Assembly (NCBI RefSeq): GCF_945859685.1
Contig: NC_079147.1
Coordinates: 68,540,946 to 68,604,945 of the forward strand
Origin: Eupeodes corollae
Taxonomy: Eukaryota; Arthropoda; Insecta; Diptera; Syrphidae
DNA: 64,000 bases
Direction of reading: 5' to 3'
The notes below the pieces were generated by a model. That model did not search any database. It had not been told where the DNA came from and worked only from the letters and a program-made list of their open reading frames with translations. The position numbers and the translations under genes are program-made. Of this stretch, positions 22,786 to 34,885 are shown one piece after another. The stretch's first letter is position 1; every line of letters starts with the position of its first letter.

Positions 22786-23267
22786 TGAAAGTCTGATTCA
22801 TCAAACGAAATTTAAGCAGTTTTATTGCTATAGACAAACAAAATTTGCCATTCTGTAATATGTCTTAAGTCTCAGTAATAGAGATGGAGCTTTCATACTA
22901 TTAAGACCGACAAAATTAGCTATGGCTTCCCATTTCAAACAGGTCTGATGGTCTTAAAACTTAAAAGCCAGTAATATAGTCAATATTCGACGACGAATTC
23001 AAGGTAATTTTGTGGATTCAAGGTTTGCGTAGATGCTTTGGATACATTAAAAGAAAAGAAACAACAACTTGGATTCAATAATGCAGGAAACATCCTTGTC
23101 CAGGAATCATGTAGTTTTATAACATCTGAACTTAGAGCTAATGACAGCGAATCTTCGAAATCTTGGAATGCGAATAAATAAGTGAAGACTTTGCGATACG
23201 TTGGAAATTTCCAAATTGACCTGGTGCTCTCAATGTTAAACATATTAAATATTACCATGTCTATAAA

Positions 23268-23465
23268 GCACTTACTTATTTAAGGTCGCGCTAAGGTCCT
23301 ATGTGAACTAGGACCTCACCCAACAAACTTCTCCATCTAGCTCGGTCCCTAGACGTGGGTTCGAAGACTTCCAGGGCTGGAGCATTGGTTTCCATGCGTT
23401 CTACGTAGTCCAGCCATCTCAGCCATTGGCTTTTTATCCTTCTGGCTAAGTCTACGTGTCGTTGT
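23268..23465 (-). pseudogene. RTE copy C: 3' end only
   Basis: Begins with the tail repeat 'cttacttatttaagg', then the 3' UTR and the last codons of the ORF in inverted orientation, including the 'RDRARWRSLLGE' region. It ends at about 23,465 after an internal deletion. It is a typical 5'-truncated LINE copy. The CTCF-like core present in other tails is mutated here ('aaggtcgcgct'). Confidence 0.85.
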
Positions 23466-25116
23466 ACACCCATTGTTATATTTAGATCGAATGACTTCAG
23501 AGCATTTAACAAACTTATAAAAGTGCCTTGTAGATAATTTTTCAAAATTCAAAATAGTTTTAGACGTTAATTCCTTGCATCATATGAATGCCTCAGCCTT
23601 TTTAAAAAACAAAGAAAGAGAAACGTCAAAAACACGCAAGGAAATTTCTACCCGAGTGTGTTCAGAAATATTTATTTCTATTTTATCGCGCCGTGTATTA
23701 CTTGACATATCAATAAAGTGTAAGACCTTCCTCTTTTTTAAATTATAAAATTAGAAGACTTAGCTTAATTAGACGACTAAGCTTTATAGAATATAAAAAT
23801 AGTGGTAACCGTGCCCAGCACCCAGCCCAACACAGGCCAAAGAGGCTTGATCTTGAGAGAAAAAGCAGTTTACCCCTTTTTTTCGTATTATTGTAGCAAC
23901 TCTCAATTCGTAGATATTTCTTTTCATGTCACTTAATTTCGACAGAGTTATTGTACCCTTGTCTTCGAAACTTAATATGGAATAAAATTGTTATGACAGT
24001 TATAATATTCCTTGTTTTTCTATTTTCCATTTTTATTTATATTTTTCAAATGAAAAAAAAAGTCTCAAGAACACACAGGAAACAGAAACACGACACTGAA
24101 ATCCTTCTTCTATCAGTTCAGTTATTTCGTTATCCTTGATACTGGATATGTATGTTTTTTTCCTTTGGAATAATTTTTATTTTCGAAGAGGGTATTGGAT
24201 GTTTTGGCAAATATGAACCAATAACCAATACTCTACTCATTCAATTTCAGTTTCCTTCCCTTGTTCCTCCATTTTGTTTTTTAGAAGGAAGCAACCATTA
24301 TGGCGGGAGTTTCGAAGCAGCAAGCAAACAGCGACTTGTGTCGTGTGTGTATTTTGACTCTTTAATGGGATCAAAATGGTTGGACAAGTTTTATGCTGAA
24401 AATGATTTAGGTTTCCCGAGTGGTAATCGTTTTCAATATATACTTTTTCTATCGTTTCTATGACATGAAGGTATGTGTGTAGTCCTTATAAACATTTTGA
24501 GCTTTTTGTCTGATACTTTTTGAACACAGTTTTTATTATGTGTCAGAATTTGTTTATGGGTTTTTTTTTTTTTTTTTGTTCTGTCCAAAACTCCAGCAGA
24601 GGGAACGTTTGGGGCCAATTGTTTAAAATTGTTTTGGTCCTTATGTTCAGGAGCAATAGCAAATGGTCTGGAATGACTGATGGAAATTGTTAGGACTTTC
24701 ACTGTTTTGTGTGTTGTTTTTTATTTTATGTTTTCTGTCGCGGCAGGAGTTCACAATTCGACATTTGGTGGAAGGATAATTGGGGTGGCAATTGAAATGA
24801 AAGTCTGAATACATAATAAACAGGACGACCGAGGAACTGTAGAGCTATGATGAACCATGATGTGAAGAGGAATCAGGCGTTAATTTTTGTTTTTGTGAGT
24901 TTTCTTTTATATCCTTTTTTCAATGGTGATAGAAGCTGAAAGGTGTTAAATAGATATGTGAGTTTTACCACAAACAAAAAAATTGTGATGTCTCCTCTAG
25001 GTTGCAGGTATTTGCTTGGTACCTTTGAGTGAAGCTCTAATATGAAATGAGTTTTCGACAACAAGGAATGGGACTGTCGAGTTTTCTTTTTTTTTAAATC
25101 GCTTTATTCAAGGGGT
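23466..25116. other. Unassigned sequence left of the RTE copy
   Basis: No gene or known element recognised. It includes a poly-T run at about 24,557-24,578. Frames of 80-100 codons at 24,152-24,463 (+) and 24,433-24,702 (-) have no recognisable domain. Confidence 0.45.
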
Positions 25117-25639
25117 GATGTTCAAATGGTAGACATGTGCATTCAAAAGGACACAAACGTCCACAGGTTTTTCTTAAAAACAACCTCTGTCTATCAACTC
25201 CTACTCTCACCTCCACGTGGTGAACATCGGGTGCCTAGTTCCTCAACTGGAGATTGGGTTCCAACCCCAGTGAAAAGTTGTTGGGGGCAGCAAACGAGAG
25301 AGGTGGGGAGAGGTGTTTCCACTAAGGCACCTCTCCTTATCCAGACGGCAGCGGAGGAATTCCCGAGATGGAATCAACGGTGGCGTCTACAGTTCCAGTA
25401 AGGTTGAACTACTTAGTGAACACCTTATAGGGCTTCTTCGACTTATTCGAAGCCCAGTCCTGTAAGGAGAGGTTTTATCCGGCTCCCCATCCTTGGAGTT
25501 ATACTTAGGATCTGGCCCTCCAGGTTGGGAGTTGTGCGTCGGGGTGACTTCCTGGCCACGTAAAAGCATTCATAGTTGCGAAGCACCAACAAGCCTCGGA
25601 TACGGACGGATTTACTGTTGACAACCAACGCAAACGAAT

Positions 25640-26410
25640 AAAGGACAACGAACTTCGGATATGCACGTGGAATGTTAGGTCCCTTAACAGACCACGTGCG
25701 GCCGAAGAATTAGCGGAGGCCCTAGAACGATATAAAGCAGATATCACCGCCATCCAGGAAATACGATGGGCAAAAAGAGGATGAAAAACTGCGATTTTTA
25801 CCATGGGGACTGCTACCAGGAAAACCAACAGCGCTTATTTGCATGCGGCTTCGTCATTGGAGCCAGAGTTAGGCTAGGAGTCTTGAGCTATAGGTGCATC
25901 AATGAGTGCCTCAAGACCATTGCCATCCAGGTTAAATTTGGCAACATTAGCCTGATATGCACGCGCCCCCACAGAAGAGAAAGATGACAACACCAAAGAT
26001 ATGTTCTTCGAGCTCCTAGACAAACATATGAGCAGCGCCCTAGCTACGATATTAAAATAGTCCTGGGCGATTTTAATGCCAAGCTAGGAAGGGAAGACAT
26101 CTTTGGTGGAATAATCGGCAAGAACAGCCTGCACGACAACACTTCCCACAATGGATTCAGGCTCATAGATTTTGCTGCGGGGCGAAACGTCATGGTAGCC
26201 AGTACGCGTTTTCCACACCTCAACATCCACAAAGGAACTTGGACTTCTCCAGATCAATCTACCGTCAACCAGATTGACCATATTGCGATCGACGCCAGAC
26301 ACGCTTCCAGCATCATGGATGTATGAACTTTCCGAGGAGCTAACATCGACTCGGACCACTACCTCGTTGTAGCCAAGGTAGCACTTCGGATTTCCAGACC
26401 CAAGGCAAGA
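25640..26410 (+). pseudogene. RTE copy D endonuclease domain
   Basis: Visible in order over several frames: 'ELRICTWNVRSLNRPR', 'ITAIQEIRW' (catalytic Glu), a 15-17-base deletion around 25,765 that shifts the frame, 'CGFVIGARVR', 'NISLICT', then 'DIKIVLGDFNAKLGRED', 'HKGTWTSPDQSTVNQIDH' and 'DSDHYLVVAKVAL' (catalytic Asp-His). All APE endonuclease motifs are present. An in-frame stop lies near 26,326. The domain nicks target DNA at insertion. Confidence 0.88.
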
Positions 26411-26554
26411 CAGGGAGGTGCTGGGAGAAGATACAACGTCGAACGGCTAAAATCGCCAGAGATCGCCAAATCCTTTTCGGACCGAGTTACAAGTAACCTC
26501 TCTCCAAGTTCTCTGCCGCCAACACAATGTATCGAAAACCAGTGGCAACATTGC

Positions 26555-28560
26555 CAAGATGCAATCAGAGAAGCCGCCTCTGATATGTTGGGTTTCAAGC
26601 AGCCACCAACAAGGAACCCCTGGTTTGATGAGGAACGTCAACAACAAACAACAGGCACGCAAAGCGGCGCTGCATAAAAGGACGAGAGCTGCTCGTGAGC
26701 TCTATGAGCAGAAGAGGCGAGAGGAACGCCGACTTTTCAGTAGGAGAAAGAGAGGACATGAGAAGCGTGCGGTTGAAGATGTTGAGAGGTATAAAAGCAG
26801 GAATGAGGTTCGAAAGTTTTATGAACAGGTGAAACGAAATTCACAGGTACATAAACCTAGAACTGAAGGCTGCAAAGACGAAAGTGGAAACATCATAGTG
26901 GAACCGCAGTCAATGCTGAGGATATGGAAGGACCACTTCTGCAGACTGTATAACGGCGATGAAGAATTGAATTCCGCTTTCAGGCAGGATGACCCATTCG
27001 ATATAGACGACGAAAGCCAACAATCCCGTCCTCCCGACTTAGACGAATTCAAGATTGCCATATTTAAGCTGAAGTCTAAAAAAGCCGCTGGAGCAGATGG
27101 CTTGAATGCCGAGCTCTTTAAAGCAGCTGGGGATAAGCTGGTTAGGAGCATGCATTAACTTATCTGTAAGATATGGTCGGAAGAAAACATGCCCGATGAA
27201 TGGAACCTCAGTATTGTTTGCCCGATCCTGAAAAAAGGAGACCCTCTAAACTGCACCAACTATAGAGGAATATGTCTACTTAACATCGCCTATAAAATCT
27301 TCTCTGCCGTAATTATGCGAACGTCTAAAGCCCATCGTCAACAACCTGATAGGTCCTTATCAGTGTGGTTTTATACCAGGAAAGTCCACAGTTGATCAAA
27401 TATTCACATTACGGCAGATCCTGGAAAAAACTCAAGAACACCAAACCGACCCCCACCATCTTTTCATCGATTTCAAGGCCGCATATGACAGCATCTACAG
27501 GGACGAGCTGTATAGAGCCATGTCTAGTTTTGGCATCCCTGCTAAACTCATCCGTTTGTGCAGGATGACCATGGAGAGTTCACGCTGCTCCATAAAGGTT
27601 GGAAACAACTTAACAGAACCTTTTGATTGTCAAAAAAGGCTTTAGACAAGGTGATGCGCTGTCATGCGATTTTTTTAAACATCGTGCTTGAAAGAATAGT
27701 GCAGAGCTCACACGTCAACACTAGAGGCACTATCTTTCAAAAGTCTGTCCGATTACTGGCATATGCTGATGACATTGACATAATCGGAAGAACTCAGCGT
27801 GATGTCTATGGGGATTTTGTGAGTATTGAGGCAGAAGCGGCAAAAATGGGTTCAACGGTTAATGAGGGCAAAACAAAGTACAATTCTGTCGTCTAGAAAG
27901 GACATACAACACCGACGTTTTGGTCAAAACGTCACAATCGACAGACGTAACTTTGAGGTAGTCAAGGACTTCGTCTACCTAGGCTCCGCTGTAAATGCAG
28001 AAAACAACACCAGCGCTGAGATCAAACGCAGAATAACTCTTGCTAACCGCTGTTTCTTTGGACTAAGAAAGCAATTGAGTGGTAAAGTCCTCTCTCGAGA
28101 GACTATATAAGACCCTTATCATCAACGTCCTGCTATACGGTGCAGAAGCATGGATCATGACAAAAGCGGATGAAAGCACCTTGGGTCGCTTCGAGAGAAA
28201 AGTTCTTCGTGTAATCTACGGTGCCGTATGCATCGAAGGGAAGTGTAGGAGAAGATGGAACGACGAGCTGTACGGGCTATACAGCGAAGTAGACTTAGCC
28301 AGAAGGGTAATAGTCCAACGACTTAGATGACTGGGTCACGTAGAGCGCATGGAAACCAATGCTCCGGCAAGGAAAGTCTTCGAATCCGCACCCACAGGAC
28401 AGCACAGTGGAGGAAGATCGCGGATCAGGTGGCGCGCACAAGTGCAAGGTGACCTCACCCAACTTTGAGCGCGAAACTTGAGACATTTAGCTAGGGACCG
28501 AGCTAGATGGAAAAGTTTGTTGGGTGAGGCCCTAGTTCACACAAGACAGTAGCGCCACCT
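26555..28560 (+). pseudogene. RTE copy D linker, reverse transcriptase and C-terminus
   Basis: A basic linker (26,640-26,850, 'RKAALHKRTRAARELYEQ') leads to RT. RT motifs: 'KKAAGADGLNAELFK' (about 27,080), 'ILKKGDPLNCTNYRGI', 'HHLFIDFKAAYDSI', 'AYADDIDIIGRT' with the catalytic box at 27,762-27,773, 'NFEVVKDFVYLGSAV', and the C-terminal 'GHVERMETNAP', 'GRSRIRWRAQ' and 'DRARWKSLLGEAL' blocks. A stop replaces a Gln at 27,158 and at least five frameshifts occur. The RT catalytic residues are intact. The sequence is of the D/F subtype ('DEFKIAIFKLKS'). Confidence 0.9.
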
Positions 28561-28589
28561 TAAGTAAGTAAGTAAAGTAAGCTCTAGAG

Positions 28590-28785
28590 AAATAGCCAGC
28601 TGCATTCCTTCCCTTAAAAAGTTTAACCGTAATACTCGCATTTCTAGGAATGGTCATCAGTATATCCTGGAGTGCAACTTCGGTCGTATGGTCAAATACT
28701 TAGTTTTTTAGCCGTACAATACGAATGTGGAATGTGTTACGACACTTTTTCTTTCCTAGTCAGTAGTCAGTATTCAATTTTCACA
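28590..28785 (+). pseudogene. LINE ORF2 C-terminal scrap (Jockey/CR1-type)
   Basis: The plus strand reads 'IPSLKKFNRNTRISRNGH', then 'ECNFGRMVKY' and 'PYNTNVECVTTLFFPSQ', the usual C-terminal end of Jockey/CR1-type RT proteins (compare '..PRTIRMWN.LP..VFP'). It starts about 10 bases after the RTE tail, so the RTE probably inserted into this older element or next to it. Confidence 0.6.
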
Positions 28786-28789
28786 CTTT

Positions 28790-30235
28790 GTCTCTGTAAT
28801 ATTCTCTTGCTTCTGGGTTATAATTTAAAAAAAAATAGCAATGGTTAAGGTGTCAAATGACACAACTACCAACCTAAGCTGAGCAAAATTGATGACTCCA
28901 ATTGGGGATCACGTGAATACACTTTCACTCAAAAACGGTTCCCCATTTCTATAATTGTGAACAGAAATAATTTGGCAAATATCTTAATATTAGTCACTTA
29001 TTTTAGAAGTCCAAAATGGAGCCAAGAATTAAAAAATATTAACGTTTCAAAATTTCGTCGAAGGTTAAAATTCAGAAAGAAATTTCCCTTACCTTATCTT
29101 TCAATCCCTTTGTGGTCAATTTGTTGTTTGACGCTTTTCTTTTGAAGAAGCCAATACTTGGAGCTTAAATCATACAGCAACAAAATGTTCTATTTTATAC
29201 TGATCCTTTAGAAGGTCCATTTGCATTCGGGGGATACCTACCTCCTGATTATTTATTGCACGAAAAATATATTGAGGCTTGGAGTAAACACTGTAAGTCG
29301 TAGGAAAAAAGGATGTTTTTGTTTTTTATTTGTTTTTGTTGCAAACAAAGCAATTTCGGTTAAATTTGTTTCGAATGGTTGATGATAGTGACAAGGCTTG
29401 AATAAAAGTTCGTTTTTGGTCGAATGGAAACCTGAAAAATAAAACATTTCCAAAAAAAAGGTTTAATGTTGAAGAGGATATAAAACAAAAGTAAGAATCA
29501 AAGGTTAATTCAGTTGGGGAATGAAAAGTGGTTCGATATTTCATACTAATTCTTTTTTCCAAAAACCTAGAGTTTGAAAGATTTAAAGCAAAGGCAGTGA
29601 TTTGCCATGTCGTGACATCTTAACAAACCACCATTCGGGAATGATATCGGAAAACAAAAGATAAACACAACCTAAAGGAATTGATGCCTATCTTGATGGA
29701 TGGACTTTGGTCTATATACCCATGTACCATGTACACCAAAAACAAAGAAGGACTAATTTTAACCCATGACCTTACTGATTGGATTTTTTGTTTGTCTGTT
29801 TAAAAGAGAGTTATTTATGGCCTTAACCATATTATAAATTATTTTAACCGACCGATTTCTCTAAAATTTCGAAACAGTAATTTTAGGTGATTGACTATTG
29901 GCTTTGATTGTGAAAAAGGAAATGCAGGTAACAAAAACTAAGCCCGATGTGGTTCATTTCATAGGTCCCTATTTACCTTTATTATTAGGATTGGTGATTT
30001 AGAATTTCACATGAGGTTGGACGGTTTTAGGCGGATCTACTTATCCAATTTTATGGTTTAGGTATAAAATTACTTATTTAAAAGGTATCTGCTGACCTTG
30101 TAGTTTTTAGCCTTGACATTGTGGCAATGATGGTTGGTTAAATACGGGGAAGAGGTTTTTTAAGGGATATATTTATTTTTCCTATGCTCCGGCTCACGTT
30201 CAAAGCACTATAGGATTTAAGGTGTGGTCAAATAG
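28790..30235. other. Unassigned sequence
   Basis: No gene or element recognised. Short frames at 28,957-29,145 (+) and 29,253-29,562 (-) have no motifs. Confidence 0.45.
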
Positions 30236-31015
30236 AATGCGGTCTGGCTAGACAGTGAATTTATGAATGTTTAAGAATCTTTAAGAACTCTCGCCACTGT
30301 TACGAAAAAAGATTGGTCCCACAGAATCATCTACGCGTTCAAGAACTGGGTTAGACATGGCACTAGTAAGGTGGAGTTTTCGGCGAACTGCCTTGCAAAC
30401 AAGGTAGCTTTATCAATAAAGTAGTGCCATTGAAAACCGAGAAGGAGGAAGAATTCCTGTTTTTTACGATTGACCGAAAATTCTTTTGGACATCGATAAA
30501 ATGTGAGCGTTGCATGGCTTGCTTGAACCTTTACCGGTTTTCCTCTGTTCAGTTGACTCTTAAACACCGGTAACTCACGCTTTTCTCTTTGATAAACTCT
30601 TTGCAGCACGAATCGAACCATGATTAAGCCTTTGGTTTAATACTATTAACCCTTTTCGGAATGAAGGTTTCCATTCTCAAGCGAATCATTTTATTAGTCA
30701 TATCTGCACTGGAGTCTAGGTCACTGCCGAGGAAGCATAGTGACCAGTAAAAGATCTGGAAGAAGTTATTGAGACCTTCCTAGTTGGCGCTCTCGTACTG
30801 CGAAACTGTTCTCCTTGGACTATGGTCCGATGTGCCTAGAGGCTTCAATACACTGTTTATGTATTTATTCGAATCAGAAGTGAGAAATCGCCCGAAATAA
30901 CGATTTCATTGTGAGTTGTACCCTCAGGAGACAGTTCTTTGAATGGAATCAAACAGAGCATCAAATTGCTGAGAAGTCGAAACTCTGCCCAGGTGTTTCC
31001 TGGACCCTCTTTCGG
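30236..31015 (-). pseudogene. LINE family C: endonuclease end and linker, copy 1
   Basis: Minus strand: the endonuclease ends with 'LGTSDHS' at about 30,825, followed by 'QYESAN..GLNNFF' and 'CCKEFIKEKRELP'. The nucleotide sequence aligns with the relics at 40,078-40,640 and 58,186-59,145 through a shared stretch on the plus strand ('gctttatcaat' and its surroundings). This is the segment between endonuclease and RT of a Jockey-superfamily LINE. Heavily decayed. Confidence 0.65.
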
Positions 31016-31189
31016 TATAATAATATGTTTGTAATTGATTAGGTTATGTCTAAAACCGAAATATTTTTATTTTTTATTTTTATTATTAATTTATTATTTT
31101 AATAAAAAAAATAACAAAAATGACAGTTCAGAGATCAATAGGTCAACTTTTGTTTGTTAATTGTTATAATTATGTAAAAAATTAATGCT

Positions 31190-32585
31190 CGTAGCATCGA
31201 ACACACACTACAGTCTGGTGGTCGGGACAAATCCATTTGTTGAAAATATTGAACCATTTGTTGGTGGATCTATTTCGGGCCCTGGGTTCGTTCAGCGCAT
31301 CTGCCAACTCGCCCCATCTTCGGTAGCAGCTCGTGCTGTACCTGTTGAGATTTCCCTAAAAGCATCCCAATTCTAGTCCTTAGTTGCTCAGGAACTGTTT
31401 CAATCGATAGCCAGTAATTTAGTACCGGTTTTATTAAATTGTATGACAAGTCCTGCAAAAAGATACGCCTCCCAATTTTTCATGCCTCACGTTCATTTGG
31501 TTGATAACAAGCAAATATTCATCAAATCAAGAAATACTGTAAGTGGCTATCGGCGGCAGTTCCGTAGAACACTGTACTGCTTGCACATTTTATCAACAAC
31601 GTCAACACCACACTTTGTACGAATATAAAAAGTAATTATTTCTGGTTTGCATTCTTCATGCGTATCGGGATCAATTGCTGCATCGTAATTCATTGTTGAG
31701 AGTAATGTGACCGACTTGTTTCTCTTGGGAACATATTTCATATGTCGCGTCTTTCTGAAAGTGAAAAACTGAACTCTTTATTTCAAAGCCTTAATGGCTG
31801 AATCACAAACACGCTTCAGCTTCGGCTTCACCTGACGTTTACGAGTTCAGCCATAGGAATTCAATGCATGCTATCACAACGGAGCCTACCGTTTCGTTTG
31901 ACAAATGTAAGGAAAAGAACGTAATCTGACTCCAAACGGAAGCTCTAGTTCAATTATCTGAACATTTGCTTTGCTCAACAGCTGTACAAAAATGTCAACA
32001 AATATAACATAGAAATGTCATTTAAAGCAACGCAAACGAAGCATGTTTGTGATTCAGCCATAAATTCCATAGGAATTGCAGGTCTATTAGCATTTATTGC
32101 ACACACAACAGGGATTTTCTCCTGCAGTAATTCCTTAGCTAGAGGTAGGTTCGTAAAATATTTATCCATTGTTACATTACAACACAAACCGTACAGTGGC
32201 TCCAGAACGCTATGGACAACATCAATCACCTTGTTAGGCTTTTGAAACGGACCTTCACGCTGTGCTCCAACGTAGATTTTAAAGTTGTATAAATACGGAA
32301 ACTTTATATCCACTACCATGAAGATTTGTATTCCCAATTTATCTGGTTTGTTCGGTAAATACATCATAAATCCTCAACGACCTCAAAAACCCACAAGTAG
32401 TTTTCTTAACGTCAAATATTCACTGGAAACAAACTTATTGCGGCTTTATTGTGATTAAATCTACAACTTTTCTTATTGTGGCCAATTTTCCAAATTCTCG
32501 GCGTTGAGCTCTGTCAGTGCCGTCATCAAATCTTATAGTTCTCAAAAGAAAACGAAATCTTTTTATTGACATCGCCGTGTAAACT
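31190..32585 (-). pseudogene. piggyBac-like transposase relic
   Basis: Right to left on the minus strand: 'AMSIKRFRFLLRTIRFDDGT' with 'DRAQRREFGKLATIR' (32,580-32,460; includes the first catalytic-type Asp), 'YLPNKPDKLGIQIF' and 'KVIDVVHSVLEPLYG' with 'NVTMDKYFTNLPLAKELL' (32,367-32,063; second Asp), then after the MITE 'YVPKRNKSVTLLSTMNYD' and 'TKCGVDVVDKMCKQYSV' (31,741-31,550; third Asp), and a cysteine-containing C-terminal scrap (31,458-31,270). These are piggyBac domain signatures in the right order. A MITE (31,795-32,060) interrupts it, and frameshifts break the rest. The N-terminus and terminal repeats are missing. Confidence 0.88.
31795..32060. mobile_element. MITE-P copy 2, inserted in piggyBac relic
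   Basis: Terminal repeats TGGCTGAATCACAAACACG and complement, flanked by TAA on both sides (31,792-31,794 and 32,061-32,063). It is internally deleted to about 266 bp compared with copies 1 and 3 but keeps 'aacggaagctctagttc' and 'cagctgtacaaa'. It sits between two conserved piggyBac blocks, so it landed after or during the decay of that transposase. Confidence 0.83.
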
Positions 32586-32597
32586 ATTTCTGTTGAA

Positions 32598-32985
32598 CAG
32601 GTGACACGAAATTCACAGATACATAAACCGTTTGCAAAGACGAAAGTGAAAACATCATAGTGGAACCGCAGTCAATGCTGAGGGTATCCAAGGATCACTT
32701 CTGCAGACTGTATAACGGCGACGGCGAACCGAATTCCGCTGTCAGGCAGGATGATCTATTCAACATAGACCACGAAAGCCAGCAATCCCGTCCTCTCGAC
32801 TTAGACAAAGTAAAGATTGTCTTATCTAATGGCTTGAATGCCTTATCGTGCTTGAAAGAATAGTGCAGAGTTTAAACGCCAACACTAGAGGCACTATCTT
32901 TCAAAAGTCTGTCCAATTACTGGCATATGCCGATGACATTGACATAATCGGAAGAACTCAGCGTGATGTCAATGGGGCTTTTGTG
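32598..32985 (+). pseudogene. RTE copy E: internal fragment
   Basis: Starts in the linker ('aggtgacacgaaattcacag' region) and keeps 'VEPQSMLR', then jumps from 'ctaatggcttgaatgcctta' to the segment before the RT box and ends after 'AYADDIDIIGRTQRDVNGAF' at about 32,985. About 680 bp of RT are deleted. It is placed between the piggyBac relic and the LINE on the minus strand. The subtype reading 'KVKIV' is nearer to copies H and J than to D. Confidence 0.82.
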
Positions 32986-33374
32986 AGTATTAGATCGTTT
33001 AGATCGTTAAAAAGGAATTCTTCTAGGTAATTCTTGCGTTTTCGAGCCAGAGCAGGGCACGTGCAGAGAAGACGAAGAACTGTTTCTTCCTCTTCCTCGT
33101 CCATACAGCTTCTGCAAAAGTCATTTGAGAATACGCCTAGTCTGGTAGCGTGCTTTCCTATTAGACAGTGTCCGGTTATGACACCTATTATCGAGCTTAT
33201 ATGCGATCTGCAAAGAGATAGCAAGCACCTTGAAAGTTTTAAATCCAGTGTTGGACAGATGTTTGTTGTGACTTGACACGTGGTGATGTTGTTCCAACTG
33301 GTGCCTGCCCTCCTCACAGCGTCTTGCAGTAGCAGCAGTTTACAAGTAGCGATTGGTATGCCAGTACGTGCCAA
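32986..33374 (-). pseudogene. LINE C-terminal Cys-rich region
   Basis: Frame with 'GHCLIGKHATRLGV', 'CRSCMDEEEEETVLRLLCTC' and 'CPALARKRKNYL': the H/C pattern that follows RNase H in I/LOA LINE proteins and resembles a zinc-binding tail. The frame is open to its end, then meets RTE sequence. Confidence 0.78.
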
Positions 33375-33439
33375 ACGTGGTAGCTGTACTGTACCGTTCC
33401 TGGCGAGTCTCCTTACTTGCCTTACAATAACCTGGAATG

Positions 33440-33720
33440 TCTCTATGGCCCAGCACCCAGCAAAGGTGAATAAATAAACTGTTGTGCCATTTCCATTAGA
33501 GATGACCGACAGTTATGGACTGTTATACAGTTTGTAGAGTCAGAGTCCAGAGATCTGATAGCGGCCTGGCTATCTGACAAAATACGGTTATCAGATGTTG
33601 ATATCACGTTTTCTTTAAGCCAGGATAAGACTTCCTTTTTCGCCAAAAGTTCCGCTTGGAACACGCTACAATGATCGGGAAGGCGAAATGAGAGACTTTA
33701 TTTCAGTCGTTCAGAGTACA
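33440..33720 (-). pseudogene. LINE RNase H domain
   Basis: Minus strand reads 'MFQAELLAKKEVLSWL' (catalytic Glu of the 'AEL.AI' motif), 'NRILSDSQAAIRSLDSDS' (catalytic Asp in 'SDSQAAI') and, after a frame change, 'WVLGHRDI'-like sequence near the end. Such a domain removes the RNA strand after reverse transcription in I/LOA-type LINEs. Broken by a frameshift. Confidence 0.8.
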
Positions 33721-33959
33721 CACCTCCACCAACCCCTTCTTTTGTTTTTGACCCATCTGTGTAAAAATGGATTGACTCATCCTCCAAGAATGTCCTATCC
33801 TCCCAAAAAAATCTGGGAGGTATAGAAATCTGGAAATTTCTGTCGAATTGGGGGATCCTGTAGTCTGTGTGCTTTGGAATTGATTCTAAATACCTTAGAA
33901 TTACGGAGTGGCCAATCTTGTTGTTAGTCCACTGCGACGAAGCTTTGAGGCGAATATCA

Positions 33960-34885
33960 GAGCTTGCAGTTATTTGTTTGCTTAATATGTAAAGAGGTGT
34001 TAGGAAGAGTAAGGTGACCAGTGCCCCAGATGGGGTCGTGCGATCCGCTTATACAGATGCAAGCTGAATGTTGGACTTTATCTAGCTTATCGCTTTTTAT
34101 ACCTTTCTCTAAAGCAGTCCACTATACTGCCACACCGTGACCGTACATTAAAATCGGTCTGATTACCGATGTGTATAGCCAATGCGTGATTCTGGGTTGT
34201 AAACCCCATTTATTACCAATAGCTTTTTTTACAAGAAAAGAGAGCTACAGTAGCTGTTTTGACTCTGTCCTGTACGTTGCGTTTCCAATTTAGTTTTTAT
34301 CTAAGACAAGACCCAGGTATTTAGCCTCGTCTGAAGATTTCAGTTGGATTCCTTTATTATAGGGAGGGTAAACAAATGGAATTTCTTATCTCCTCAAAAA
34401 TAAGACCAAATCGGTTTCGTGTGGGTTAACACCCAGTCCACACCGATCAGCCCAAAGTATTAGTCTGTCCAAGGCATTTTGTAAGAGTTCTTTTAGGATG
34501 TTAAGATGCTTTCCTGAAACTGCTATAGCAACGTGGAACGCATAGTTAAGATTTCATTCACCACCAGGACACCTTGCGGTGTCCCTCTACTAACGAATCG
34601 TCTACTAGAAGAGTTGCCCAGTTTTGAGTTAATTATTCTGCTAGTCAGTATTAAATGAATTAGCTCCCGAAGCGAACTCTCTATATTTAGAGATGTTAGT
34701 GCAGATATGATTGCAGATGTGTCCACAATATTAAAGGCACCTTCGATGTCAAGGAAAGCAACCATAGTGAACTCTTTATCATATAGGGAATATTCGAAGG
34801 TGCGTACTAAAGTGTGTAACGCTGTTTCCACCTTTACAGTAGGCATGTTGAGGCGAAGACAGAAGTCTGGTATCGATACTTGCAA
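33960..34885 (-). pseudogene. LOA/I-like LINE reverse transcriptase
   Basis: Minus strand: 'KVETALHTLVRTFEYSLYD', 'FTMVAFLDIEGAFNIVDTS' (first catalytic Asp region), 'SRRFVSRGTPQGVLVV' at about 34,610-34,560, where a short deletion removes the 'SPLLW' part and shifts the frame. Downstream, the 'DRCGLGVNPHETDLVL'-like stretch (about 34,455-34,400) follows the expected order. The YADD box itself is not cleanly readable. Inactive. Confidence 0.75.

Larger units (their letters stand above)
25117..28580 (+). mobile_element. RTE copy D: nearly full-length
   Basis: This 3.46-kb copy has the common 5' start ('gatgttcaaatggtagacat'), a 5' UTR of about 500 bp, one long (now broken) ORF encoding endonuclease and reverse transcriptase, a very short 3' UTR with 'gtagcgccacctta', and a terminal (TAAG)n tail at 28,560-28,580. 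The single ORF and short tandem-repeat tail fit the RTE clade. It carries several frameshifts and stops. It is the best template in the window for defining the family. Confidence 0.92.

Noticed and set aside
24152..24463. 103-codon plus-strand frame as a gene
   Set aside because: Hydrophobic, low-complexity composition typical of translated AT-rich DNA; no domain and no splice or start context.
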